64,000 nt of DNA from Roseinatronobacter thiooxidans (GTDB taxonomy: Bacteria > Pseudomonadota > Alphaproteobacteria > Rhodobacterales > Rhodobacteraceae): the NCBI RefSeq assembly GCF_001870675.1, contig NZ_MEHT01000001.1, positions 186,001 to 250,000 on the forward strand, read 5' to 3'. Shown one piece after another: positions 27,040 to 36,103 of this stretch (position 1 is the stretch's first letter; each line of letters starts with the position of its first letter). Below the pieces are notes generated by a model. That model saw only the letters and a list, made by a program, of their open reading frames with translations, was not told the origin of the DNA and searched no databases. A program made the position numbers and the translations under genes.

Positions 27040-29304
27040 ATGTCATCATTGCGCAAAAAGCACCTGACGAAACCGATATTTCACTGGGCCAAAGGGGCCA
27101 TGCCCAGCCTGTCACAGACAGAGCGCGAAGCGCTGGAGGCTGGCGAAACATGGTGGGATGCCGAATTGATGTCGGGCAACCCCGATTGGAAAAAGCTGCT
27201 TGCCACACCCGCCCCCGCATTGACCGAGGCAGAGCAGGCCTTTCTCGATGGCCCCTGTGTAAAGCTATGCACCATGCTGGATGACTGGGCGATCAACCGC
27301 ACCGATGGCGACCTGCCCGCCCCCGTCTGGGAATTCATGCGCGAAAACAGGTTTTTCGGCCTGATCATCGCGCGCGATTATGGGGGCCTTGGCTTTTCCG
27401 CTTTTGCCCATTCCGAAGTGGTGCGCCGCGTGTCGATGGCCTCGATCCCTGCTGCGGTGACAGTCATGGTGCCCAATTCCCTTGGCCCCGGTGAATTGCT
27501 GCACCTGTTCGGCACAGATGCGCAGAAAGATCACTGGTTGCCACGGCTGGCAGACGGGCGCGAATTGCCCGCCTTTGGCCTGACCAGCGACGAGGCAGGC
27601 TCGGACGCCTCTGCCATGGTTGACACGGGTGTTGTCTGTCGCGGGCAGTGGCAGGGCAAAGAGGTGCTGGGCATACGGCTGAACTGGTCCAAGCGCTACA
27701 TCACCCTAGCCCCTGTCTGCACCATCCTTGGCCTTGCTTTCAAACTGCAAGACCCCGACGGGCTGCTGGGCGACACCCCGGACCCCGGCATCACCTGCGC
27801 GCTGGTCCCCACCGACCTGCCCGGTGTGGAAACCGGACGCAGGCATATCCCTTCCGGCACCATGTTCCAGAACGGGCCAACCACGGGCAAGGATGTGTTC
27901 ATTCCCGTGGACAATATCATCGGCGGGCCAGAGCAGGCAGGCAAGGGCTGGCTGATGCTGATGAGTGCTTTGGCGGCAGGGCGCGGTGTATCGCTGCCCT
28001 CGCTGGCCTGCGCGGGCACCACATTGGCAGCCCATTCCAGCGGGGCCTATGCGCGGGTGCGCGAACAGTTCAACCTGCCCATTGCAAAATTCGGCGGCAT
28101 ACAGGAACCGCTGGCGCGGCTTGCGGCCAATGCCTATGCGGTAAACGCCGCCCGCCACCTGACCTGCGCAGGGCTGGATGAAGGGCGCGCGCTGTCGGTC
28201 ATCTCGGCGCTGATGAAATACTCCGCCACCGACCGCATGCGCGCATCCATTGACGACGCGATGGATATTCACGCGGGCAAAGCCGTGATTGACGGGCCGA
28301 TGAATTACCTCTCGGCCAATTACCGCGCCGTGCCCATCGGCATTACGGTTGAAGGGGCCAATATCGTCACCCGCTCGCTTATGGTGTTCGGGCAAGGGGC
28401 CATTCGCGCGCATCCGCATCTGCTGGATGAAATTCTGGCGCTGGAAAACGGGCAGGAAGATGCAGGGCTGGCGGCCTTCGACACCCATTTCTGGCGCCAT
28501 GTCGGCCATTCCATCCGCACGGTGGGCCGCAGCTTTGGCCGCGCGCTGACAGGCGCGCGCTTTGCCCCCGCCCCCCCAAAAGCCACCGAGGCGCGCGATG
28601 CGCCGCTTTACCGTGAACTGGCGCGCTGGTCGGCGGCCTATGCCATCACCGCAGATATGGCCTTTCTGACCATCGGCGGCGGGCTAAAGCGGATGGAAAT
28701 GCTCTCGGGGCGCATGGCCGATATTCTAAGCGAGTTATACATCACCTCTGCCGTGCTGAAACACTGGCAAGATCAAGGCAGGCAGGCCGAAGATTTCGAC
28801 CTTGTCGCCTATTGCGCGCAAAGCTCTTTCGCGCGCATCAGCGCCTTGCTGGATGACACGATCGCCAATTTCCCCGCGCGCGGCGCGGCATTGCTGCTGC
28901 GCGTCATCACCCGCCCGCGCGCTGTGGGGCGCGCGCCCTCCGATGCGCTGACCGCGCGCTGCGCCGCCCTTATCAGCGAAGACGGGCCAACCCGCGACAG
29001 GCTGGGCCGCGAGCTGACAGGGCCGGGGCAGACTGCGGGCATTGTCGCGCTGAATGACGCCTATCGCAAAACCATCGCCGCAGAGGGCCTGCGCAAACGC
29101 CTGCGCGAACTGGGCATGACCCCGACAGATGCCTTCAAGGCAGGGTTATTGACGCAGGCCGAGAAAACCCAGCTCGATGATCTGGCGCATGCCGTGGCCA
29201 AGGTGGTCGCGGTCGATGATTTCTCGCCCGAGGACTTCGCCGCCATGCTGCCCACACCCGAACACGCGCACCGCACCCACCCGAAACCCGAGGCCGCCGA
29301 ATGA
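27040..29304 (+). CDS. fadE: Acyl-CoA dehydrogenase, FadE type (DUF1974 C-terminus)
   Basis: First step of fatty acid beta-oxidation: FAD-dependent desaturation of acyl-CoA. 754 residues, slightly shorter than E. coli FadE. The N-terminal dehydrogenase core has LPAFGLTSDEAGSDASAM and the middle HAGKAVIDGPMNYLSANY. The C-terminal third is the FadE-specific DUF1974 region. A GGAGGA site is six bases before the ATG at 27040. It is followed by fadI with an ATGA overlap. Confidence 0.93.
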   Translation: MSSLRKKHLTKPIFHWAKGAMPSLSQTEREALEAGETWWDAELMSGNPDWKKLLATPAPALTEAEQAFLDGPCVKLCTMLDDWAINRTDGDLPAPVWEFMRENRFFGLIIARDYGGLGFSAFAHSEVVRRVSMASIPAAVTVMVPNSLGPGELLHLFGTDAQKDHWLPRLADGRELPAFGLTSDEAGSDASAMVDTGVVCRGQWQGKEVLGIRLNWSKRYITLAPVCTILGLAFKLQDPDGLLGDTPDPGITCALVPTDLPGVETGRRHIPSGTMFQNGPTTGKDVFIPVDNIIGGPEQAGKGWLMLMSALAAGRGVSLPSLACAGTTLAAHSSGAYARVREQFNLPIAKFGGIQEPLARLAANAYAVNAARHLTCAGLDEGRALSVISALMKYSATDRMRASIDDAMDIHAGKAVIDGPMNYLSANYRAVPIGITVEGANIVTRSLMVFGQGAIRAHPHLLDEILALENGQEDAGLAAFDTHFWRHVGHSIRTVGRSFGRALTGARFAPAPPKATEARDAPLYRELARWSAAYAITADMAFLTIGGGLKRMEMLSGRMADILSELYITSAVLKHWQDQGRQAEDFDLVAYCAQSSFARISALLDDTIANFPARGAALLLRVITRPRAVGRAPSDALTARCAALISEDGPTRDRLGRELTGPGQTAGIVALNDAYRKTIAAEGLRKRLRELGMTPTDAFKAGLLTQAEKTQLDDLAHAVAKVVAVDDFSPEDFAAMLPTPEHAHRTHPKPEAAE

Positions 29305-30590
29305 CCGCGCCGAGAGAGGTTTTTCTTGTCGATGGCACGCGCACGCCTTTCTTGAAAGTGCGCGGCAAGCGCGGGCCATTCACCCCTGTGGATCTGGCGG
29401 TGCAATGCGGCCGCCCGCTGCTGGCGCGCCAGCCCTTTGCCCCCGATGCCTTCGACATGGTCATTCTGGGCTGCGTCAATGTCATCGCGGATGAAATGAA
29501 CCCCGCCCGCGTGGCCGCCCTGCGGCTGGGCATGGGCGATCAGATGGTGGCCTTTACTGTCCAGATCAATTGCGGATCAGGCATGCAATCCATCGACACC
29601 GCCTTTCGCACCATCCGCGAAGGCTCTGCCGAGATGATCCTTGCAGGCGGGGCAGAGGCATTGAGCCATGCACCCCTGATGCTGCGCGATGCCGCGGTGG
29701 ACTGGCTGGCAGGGGTGCAAACCGCCTCTGGCCCGTTCGCCACCGCGCAAAACGCGCTCAAGATCAAGCCCAAGCACCTCAAACCCGTGATCGGGCTGGA
29801 ACGCGGCCTGACAGACCCGATTACCGACCTTAGCATGGGCCAGACAGCAGAAGTGCTGGCGCATCATTTCGGAATCACCCGCATGATGGCCGACACCTAT
29901 GCGGTGGAAAGCCACGCCCGCTTGGCCGCAGCGCAACAGGACGGCACCCTGACGGACGAGGTTATGCCCGCCTTTGGCCCCGATGGCACAGTTTACCGCG
30001 CAGATGACGGCGTGCGCGAAGGCAGCACAGTGGCAAAGCTGGGCGGGCTGAAGCCTGTGTTTGAAAAACCCTATGGGCAGGTGACAGCGGGCAATGCCTC
30101 GCAGGTCACTGACGGGGCATCATGGTGCATTCTGGCCTCTGGGCAGGCTGTCGCAGAACATGGGCTAGTGCCTATCGCGCGGCTGGTCGATAGCGCATGG
30201 GCCGCGCTTGACCCGTCGCTTATGGGGCTGGGGCCGGTCATGTCGGCAACACCCCTGCTGACGCGCCACGGCTGGGGCCGCGAAGATATAGACCTGTGGG
30301 AAATAAACGAAGCCTTTGCCGCGCAGGTTCTGGCCTGCCTTGCCGCATGGCAAGACCCGCGCTTTTGCCGCGATGTGCTGGGCCTGAAAGACAGTTTCGG
30401 CGCAATCCCCCGCGACAGGCTGAACATTCACGGCGGCGCGATTGCACTGGGCCACCCAGTTGGCACCAGCGGCAACCGCATTGTGCTGCATCTGGCAAAT
30501 GCCCTGAAAGCCGCAGGCGGGGGGCGCGGTGTGGCGACAGAATGCATTGGCGGCGGACAAGGCGGCGCGATGGTATTGGAGGCAGTCTGA
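29301..30590 (+). CDS. fadI: 3-ketoacyl-CoA thiolase, FadI/FadA type
   Basis: Thiolase completing beta-oxidation by releasing acetyl-CoA. 429 residues, the length of FadI-type enzymes. The nucleophile Cys lies in QINCGSGMQSID. NEAFAAQVLACL, GGAIALGHPVGTSGNR and ECIGGGQGGA complete the active site. Start and stop overlaps with fadE (ATGA) and fadJ (TGATG) indicate one coupled operon. Confidence 0.92.
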   Translation: MTAPREVFLVDGTRTPFLKVRGKRGPFTPVDLAVQCGRPLLARQPFAPDAFDMVILGCVNVIADEMNPARVAALRLGMGDQMVAFTVQINCGSGMQSIDTAFRTIREGSAEMILAGGAEALSHAPLMLRDAAVDWLAGVQTASGPFATAQNALKIKPKHLKPVIGLERGLTDPITDLSMGQTAEVLAHHFGITRMMADTYAVESHARLAAAQQDGTLTDEVMPAFGPDGTVYRADDGVREGSTVAKLGGLKPVFEKPYGQVTAGNASQVTDGASWCILASGQAVAEHGLVPIARLVDSAWAALDPSLMGLGPVMSATPLLTRHGWGREDIDLWEINEAFAAQVLACLAAWQDPRFCRDVLGLKDSFGAIPRDRLNIHGGAIALGHPVGTSGNRIVLHLANALKAAGGGRGVATECIGGGQGGAMVLEAV

Positions 30591-32665
30591 TGAACAAGCC
30601 ATTTCAAGACTACCTGGCCCCCTCGATGCTGGAACTGGGCGGCGCAGATATGCCGGGCGATGGGGATTGGCGCTATGGCCAGGATACAGACCAGATCGGC
30701 TGGCTGGTGCTGGACCGCAAGGATGCGTCGGTCAACACCATCTCGGACAGTGTTTTGCGCGAACTTGACACCCACCTTGACCGGATCGAGGCCGCACCCC
30801 CCCGCGCGCTGGTGCTGCGCTCTGGCAAATCCGCAGGGTTTGCCGCAGGGGCCGATATTCACGCCCTCGCCAAAATGGATGCAGAACAAACCGCAAAACT
30901 GCTGAGCGAAGCGCATGCGGTGTTGCACCGGCTGGAAGGGCTGTCTTGCCCCACCATTGCAGTTGTACATGGCGCAGCCCTTGGCGCGGGGTTTGAAATG
31001 GCGCTGGCCTGTGACTACCGCATCGCCATTGAAGGGGCCTCTTTCGGGTTGCCCGAAGTGCAACTTGGCCTGCATCCGGGGCTGGGCGGCACCGTGCGCC
31101 TGCCCGCACTGATCGACCCGCTACAGGCCATGCAGATGATGCTGACAGGCAAGACCGCGCATACCAGACGCGCGCAAGATCTGGGCATCGCAGATATCGT
31201 GACCGAAGAACGCCATGTGCGCGCCGCAACGCTGGCCGTGGCACGCGGCGAGGTGGACCAGCACAAACGCGGCCTGATGGGGCACGCCTTCAGCCTGTCT
31301 GCCGCGCGCATTCTGGCCGCCGACAGAATGCGGCGCGAAGTGCAGAAGAAAGCCCCCAAACACCACTACCCCGCCCCCTATGCCCTGATCGAGATTTGGG
31401 CCGAACATGGCAACGACCCAAACGCCATGCAAAAGGCCGAAATCGCGTCATTCGCAAAGCTTTTGCAAACCGAGACCAGCAAGAACCTGATCCGCGCCTT
31501 CATGCTGCGCCAAACCCTGAAATCGGGCGCGAAAGGCGAATGCGACATCGCGCGTGTCCATGTGGTTGGCGCGGGCGTCATGGGGGCCGAAATTGCGGCA
31601 TGGGGTGCCATGCAGGGCAAACAGGTCACTGTCACCGACCCGGATGAGGCCGCACTTGGCAAAACCATCCAGCAGGCCGCGCAAATCTGCAAACAGGCGC
31701 ATAAAGACAGGCACGCCACCCGCGACACGCTGGACAGGCTTATGCCAGACCCGCGCGGCTATGGCGCGCGCCATGCCGATCTGGTGATCGAGGCAGGACC
31801 GGAAAACCCCGAGGTGAAAGCCAAAATCTTTGCCGAACTGGCAAAACGCATCAAGACAGGGGCCATTCTGGCCACCAACACCTCTAGCCTGCATATCGGC
31901 GCATTGACAAAACATGTGCCCGATACCGCGCGCTTTGCAGGCCTGCATTTCTTCAACCCCGTCAACAAGGTGCCGCTGGTCGAAGTGGTCAGCCATGACG
32001 CCACCAGCCCCGACACACGCGCGCGCCTGATGGCGTTTTGCACCTCCATCAACCGCCTGCCGGTTGCCGTGACAGACGCGCCGGGGTTCTTGGTAAACCG
32101 CGCGCTGATGCCCTATTTGCTGGAAGCGCTTTTGCTGATCGACGAAGGCACCCCGAAAGAGCGTATCGACCGCGCCGCGCTGGATTTCGGCATGCCGATG
32201 GGGCCAGTCACTTTGGCCGATCAGGTGGGGCTGGATATTTGCCTTGATGTCGCGCAAAGCCTACAAAAATCGCTCGATGGTAAAATCGCCTATGTCCCCG
32301 CATTGCTGCGCGACAAGGTCGAGGCGGGCGATCTGGGCCGCAAAACAGGGCGCGGCTTTTACGACTGGTCAAACGGCACGCCCACGCCCGCCACTAACGC
32401 CACCGCCAGCGAAGACCTGACAGACCGCCTGATCCTGCCCATGCTGGATGCCTGCGCCGAATGCCTGCGCAAAGGTGTCGTCGCCAACCGCGACGATCTG
32501 GATGCCGCGATGATCTTTGCCACAGGCTTTGCACCCTTCCGCGGCGGCCCCATGCACTATGCGGCCACCCGCGGCTTTGGCACCATTCACACGCGGCTGG
32601 AAGCGCTTGAAAAAGAATTCGGCGCGCGTTTCCAGCCCGACCCTTACTGGGCCACGCATGCCTGA
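30590..32665 (+). CDS. fadJ: Fatty acid oxidation complex alpha subunit (enoyl-CoA hydratase / 3-hydroxyacyl-CoA dehydrogenase)
   Basis: Two-domain multifunctional enzyme of beta-oxidation, 691 residues. The N-terminal crotonase fold has SGKSAGFAAGADIHAL and HGAALGAGFEMALACDYRIA. The C-terminal dehydrogenase starts near residue 320 with VVGAGVMGAEIA, then HFFNPVNKVPLVEVV with the catalytic His. GGAGG is eight bases before the ATG. It partners with FadI in a trifunctional complex. FadB and FadJ cannot be told apart from motifs alone. Confidence 0.92.
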   Translation: MNKPFQDYLAPSMLELGGADMPGDGDWRYGQDTDQIGWLVLDRKDASVNTISDSVLRELDTHLDRIEAAPPRALVLRSGKSAGFAAGADIHALAKMDAEQTAKLLSEAHAVLHRLEGLSCPTIAVVHGAALGAGFEMALACDYRIAIEGASFGLPEVQLGLHPGLGGTVRLPALIDPLQAMQMMLTGKTAHTRRAQDLGIADIVTEERHVRAATLAVARGEVDQHKRGLMGHAFSLSAARILAADRMRREVQKKAPKHHYPAPYALIEIWAEHGNDPNAMQKAEIASFAKLLQTETSKNLIRAFMLRQTLKSGAKGECDIARVHVVGAGVMGAEIAAWGAMQGKQVTVTDPDEAALGKTIQQAAQICKQAHKDRHATRDTLDRLMPDPRGYGARHADLVIEAGPENPEVKAKIFAELAKRIKTGAILATNTSSLHIGALTKHVPDTARFAGLHFFNPVNKVPLVEVVSHDATSPDTRARLMAFCTSINRLPVAVTDAPGFLVNRALMPYLLEALLLIDEGTPKERIDRAALDFGMPMGPVTLADQVGLDICLDVAQSLQKSLDGKIAYVPALLRDKVEAGDLGRKTGRGFYDWSNGTPTPATNATASEDLTDRLILPMLDACAECLRKGVVANRDDLDAAMIFATGFAPFRGGPMHYAATRGFGTIHTRLEALEKEFGARFQPDPYWATHA

Positions 32666-34502
32666 ACCCACGGCGCATTTCACCGATGAGGAGCCGGTCA
32701 TTGACTGGATTCTCGCAACACTCGGGCATGATCTGCGCGTGGCCCTGCCGCTGGGGCTGGGCAAGCCGGTCACACTCATCAATGCGCTGGTGCGCCGTGC
32801 CTGCAATGACCCCTCGATACGCTTGCAGATTTTCACAGCCCTGACGCTAGAGCGGCCCACCCCCGCTTCCGATACCGAGCGCCGCTTTCTTGAACCCGCG
32901 CTGGACCGGCTGTTTGGTGCCTATCCGCAGATCGAATATGCCGCATTGTTGCGCGCGGGCAAACTGCCGCAAAATATCGAAGTTACCGAATTTTTCCTGC
33001 AAGCGCCAAACTGGGTGAAAGTGCCGCAAGCGCAGCAAAATTACGTTTCCGCCAATTATACCCACGCGCCTGATGTGCTGCTGGGGCAAGACCCAAACCT
33101 TGTCTTGCAACTGCTGGCCAGCGATGGCGCGCGCCTAAGCCTGTCTTGCAACACCGACATTACCAGCGACCTGTTGCGCCTGCGCCAGCAGGGCAAGGCC
33201 AGTTTCGCCTTTGTCGGGCAGGTGCATGCGGGCCTGCCCTTCATGGCAGGGCCTGCGGAACTGGCGGCTGCCGAATGCGGCGCGCTGCTTACCCCGGACA
33301 CCCCGCCGCATGACCTGTTTTCGGTCGTCAAGCAACCTGTCGGGCTGCAAGATCACGCCATCGCGCTGCATGCCTCGCGGCTGGTGCGCGACGGGGGCAC
33401 ACTACAAATCGGCATTGGCCAGATCGGAGATGCGATTGCCCACGCCCTGACGCTTCGCCATGACGCGGAAATCGCACCGCTATGGGAAAACTGCCCCTTC
33501 CCGCGCGCGCCCCGCTTCGATGAAACCGGCCCGTTCCGGACCGGTCTGTATGGCGTAACAGAAATGCTGGTCGATGGGCTGCTCGCACTGTTTGAACGCG
33601 GCATCATCCGCCGAGAGGTGGATGGCGTGGCCATCCATGCAGGGTTTTTTCTGGACAGTCGGCAGTTCTACGCCCGCCTGCATGCCCTGCCCCCGCAGGA
33701 CCGCGCGCGCATTGCCATGATGCCCGTGTCCTTTACCAATTCGCTTTTGGGGGACGAGCCTGCCAAACGCGCCGCGCGCCAGCACGCGCGCTTCATCAAC
33801 TCTGCCATGATGGTCACCTTGCTGGGCGCGGTTGTGTCCGATGGCACCGAAAACGGGCAGGTTGTCAGCGGCGTGGGCGGGCAGTTCAATTTCGTGACCC
33901 AAGCCTTTGCGCTGGAACAGGCCCGCGCGGTCATCACCCTGCCCGCCACGCGCAAAGGCAGGCTGGGGCTGAAATCCAACATCCGGTTTTCCTATGGCCA
34001 TGTCACCATTCCGCGCCATCTGCGCGATATTGTGGTCACCGAATACGGCATTGCCGATCTGCGCGGCAAAAGCGATGCCGATACCATTGCGGCCCTGCTG
34101 GAAATCGCCGACAGCCGCTTTCAGCCAGAACTGGAGGCAAAGGCCAAAGCTGCGGAGAAATTGCCAAAAAGCTACCGCTTGCCTGCATCCGCGCGCAACA
34201 ATACCCCAAAAGCGCTGAACGCATGGTTGCGCCCGCATCAGCCCGCGCGCCTGCCCCGCTTCCCCTTCGGCACCGACTTCACCGAGATCGAGCAAATTCT
34301 GCTGCCCGCGCTGGCCGATCTGCGCGACGCCAGCACACGCTGGCCCGATCTGCTGGGGCTGATGGTTCGCGGCCTGCGCGGGCAACCGGCCCCGCGCGAA
34401 GAAAATGCACTGGCGCGCATGGCACTGCACCGGCCCGACACGCTCAAGACTCGGTTAACAGCTTTGGCCCTGCGCGGCGCATTGCGCCAGCAAACGCACT
34501 AA
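32658..34502 (+). CDS. Acetyl-CoA hydrolase/transferase family protein
   Basis: A 614-residue member of the acetyl-CoA hydrolase / CoA-transferase family. GGTLQIGIGQIGDA in the middle and the C-terminal RHLRDIVVTEYGIADLRG are family signatures. It is clearly longer than typical 4-hydroxybutyrate CoA-transferases (about 430 residues), with an N-terminal extension and a C-terminal tail. The start overlaps fadJ by eight bases, so it is the fourth gene of the beta-oxidation operon. A role in regenerating free CoA or moving CoA between acids is a reasonable inference. Confidence 0.8.
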   Translation: MPEPTAHFTDEEPVIDWILATLGHDLRVALPLGLGKPVTLINALVRRACNDPSIRLQIFTALTLERPTPASDTERRFLEPALDRLFGAYPQIEYAALLRAGKLPQNIEVTEFFLQAPNWVKVPQAQQNYVSANYTHAPDVLLGQDPNLVLQLLASDGARLSLSCNTDITSDLLRLRQQGKASFAFVGQVHAGLPFMAGPAELAAAECGALLTPDTPPHDLFSVVKQPVGLQDHAIALHASRLVRDGGTLQIGIGQIGDAIAHALTLRHDAEIAPLWENCPFPRAPRFDETGPFRTGLYGVTEMLVDGLLALFERGIIRREVDGVAIHAGFFLDSRQFYARLHALPPQDRARIAMMPVSFTNSLLGDEPAKRAARQHARFINSAMMVTLLGAVVSDGTENGQVVSGVGGQFNFVTQAFALEQARAVITLPATRKGRLGLKSNIRFSYGHVTIPRHLRDIVVTEYGIADLRGKSDADTIAALLEIADSRFQPELEAKAKAAEKLPKSYRLPASARNNTPKALNAWLRPHQPARLPRFPFGTDFTEIEQILLPALADLRDASTRWPDLLGLMVRGLRGQPAPREENALARMALHRPDTLKTRLTALALRGALRQQTH

Positions 34503-34607
34503 ACGCGCCAAATATGCGCGCCCTGTCACCCGAATGTGACCACAAAAACAAACCCAACTGCCAGTCTGTCGCGTAATGTAGGGCAGATCATATTGGAGAG
34601 ATGCGCG

Positions 34608-35234
34608 ATGTTCAGAGTTTTTGCAGTCTTACTGCTGGCACTTCTGGGACTGCCAGCCGCCGCCCAGCAAACCGAAACCGCCCTTGTTGCAGGCGGCTGT
34701 TTCTGGTGTGTCGAATCCGATTTCCGGCGGGTCGAGGGGGTGACAGATGTGCGCGTAGGCTTTGCCGGCGGCACCACACCGGACCCCAGCTATGATGACG
34801 TGGTGCGCGGGCGCACCACACATCTGGAATCCGCGCTGATCACCTTCGACCCTGCGCAAATCAGCTATGACCAGATCCTGCATATGTTCCTGCGCTCAGT
34901 CGATGTGCTGGATGATGGCGGGCAATTCTGCGACCGTGGCGCGCATTACACCACGGCAATCTTTGCCACCCCTGACCAGATGGCGCAGGCACAGGCTGCT
35001 ATTTCCGCCGCCGAAGCGGAACTTGGCCAAAGCATCGTCACCCCCGTGCGCGCAGCCACCCCGTTCTATGAGGCGGAAGAGTATCACCAGAATTACGCCA
35101 AATCCACAGAACGCACCCTGACCCGCTTTGGCTGGGTGGAACGGCAGGCAGCCTATAAAAACTACCGCGAAGGCTGCGGCCGTGACCGGCGCGTGAACCA
35201 GCTTTGGGGCATGTCAGCCCCGTTCGTGAATTAA
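34608..35234 (+). CDS. msrA: Peptide-methionine (S)-S-oxide reductase, exported
   Basis: Repairs oxidised methionine (S-sulfoxide). 208 residues. The catalytic Cys is in GGCFWCVESDF and the family signature FCDRGAHYTTAIF is intact. A 20-residue signal peptide (FRVFAVLLLALLGLPAAA) predicts export to the periplasm, unlike the usual cytosolic MsrA. The ATG at 34608 follows GGAGAG. The last 21 bases overlap the convergent ribokinase-like gene. Confidence 0.93.
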   Translation: MFRVFAVLLLALLGLPAAAQQTETALVAGGCFWCVESDFRRVEGVTDVRVGFAGGTTPDPSYDDVVRGRTTHLESALITFDPAQISYDQILHMFLRSVDVLDDGGQFCDRGAHYTTAIFATPDQMAQAQAAISAAEAELGQSIVTPVRAATPFYEAEEYHQNYAKSTERTLTRFGWVERQAAYKNYREGCGRDRRVNQLWGMSAPFVN

Positions 35235-36092
35235 CGCCTCTATCTCGGCGCGCGTCGGCATGGCAGCGGCCGTGCCGTGCCGCGACACCTGAATGGCAGC
35301 GGCAGCAGCGGCAAATTGCATGGCATCTTCGGGCAAAGCCCCCATCGACAAGGCCGCCGCCAAAGCCCCTGTAAAGCAATCCCCTGCCCCTGTTGTATCC
35401 ACCACCTGCGTGGGCAGGGCGGGCACAACAATATCGGGCGTGCCGCGCGCATGCCAGCTTGCCCCCTCGGCCCCGCGCGTGATGACAACAGTTTCCACCG
35501 GCAAATCTTCAAACGGCGTATCAAGCGCCGCGCGCAGCTGCGCTGCCTCGACCGCGTTCATGACCAGCGTGTTCACATAGGGCAGAACCGCGCGCACCGC
35601 CGCAATCTCGAACGGGGCGGCGGAATAGATCACTTCCATCCCCCGCCCCATCGCGGCTTCGGCAATTTCGGGCTGAAACGCGGTTTCATTCTGCAATAGC
35701 AAAATATCGTCCAGTTCCGCCTGTTCCAGCGCCGCAAGAACCGGCGCCAGCGCCATGGCCCGATTGGCCCCCGGTTCGATGATGATGGAATTCTCGCCCT
35801 GATGGTCCAGCAAGATCACCGCATGGCCTGTCGGCCCCTCAACCTGCTGGATGCCGTCACACACCACCCCGTCTGCCGCAAGCGCGGCCAGCGCGCGCGC
35901 GCCATCTGCCCCGACAGCACCCAGATGGCGCACCGGCGCGCCCGCGCGCGCCGCCGCAACAGATTGGTTGGCCCCCTTGCCCCCGAACTCTGTCCGATAG
36001 GCAGAGGCGGCAAGCGTCTCACCCGGTGCGGGCAAATGCGCCAGCCAGTAGAAATGGTCGATATTGATCGACCCGAAACACCAGACAGTCAC
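35214..36092 (-). CDS. rbsK: Ribokinase-family sugar kinase (PfkB)
   Basis: ATP-dependent sugar kinase, 292 residues. Both PfkB signatures are present: FGGKGANQSVAAARAG near residue 38 and DTTGAGDCFTGALAAAL near residue 235, with the catalytic Asp. Best match is ribokinase, but the sugar is not certain. It starts 11 bases after maeB on the same strand and could be cotranscribed with it. The tail overlaps msrA by 21 bases. Confidence 0.82.
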   Translation of the reverse strand: MTVWCFGSINIDHFYWLAHLPAPGETLAASAYRTEFGGKGANQSVAAARAGAPVRHLGAVGADGARALAALAADGVVCDGIQQVEGPTGHAVILLDHQGENSIIIEPGANRAMALAPVLAALEQAELDDILLLQNETAFQPEIAEAAMGRGMEVIYSAAPFEIAAVRAVLPYVNTLVMNAVEAAQLRAALDTPFEDLPVETVVITRGAEGASWHARGTPDIVVPALPTQVVDTTGAGDCFTGALAAALSMGALPEDAMQFAAAAAAIQVSRHGTAAAMPTRAEIEALIHERG

Positions 36093-36103
36093 GCCAATCC
36101 CTT

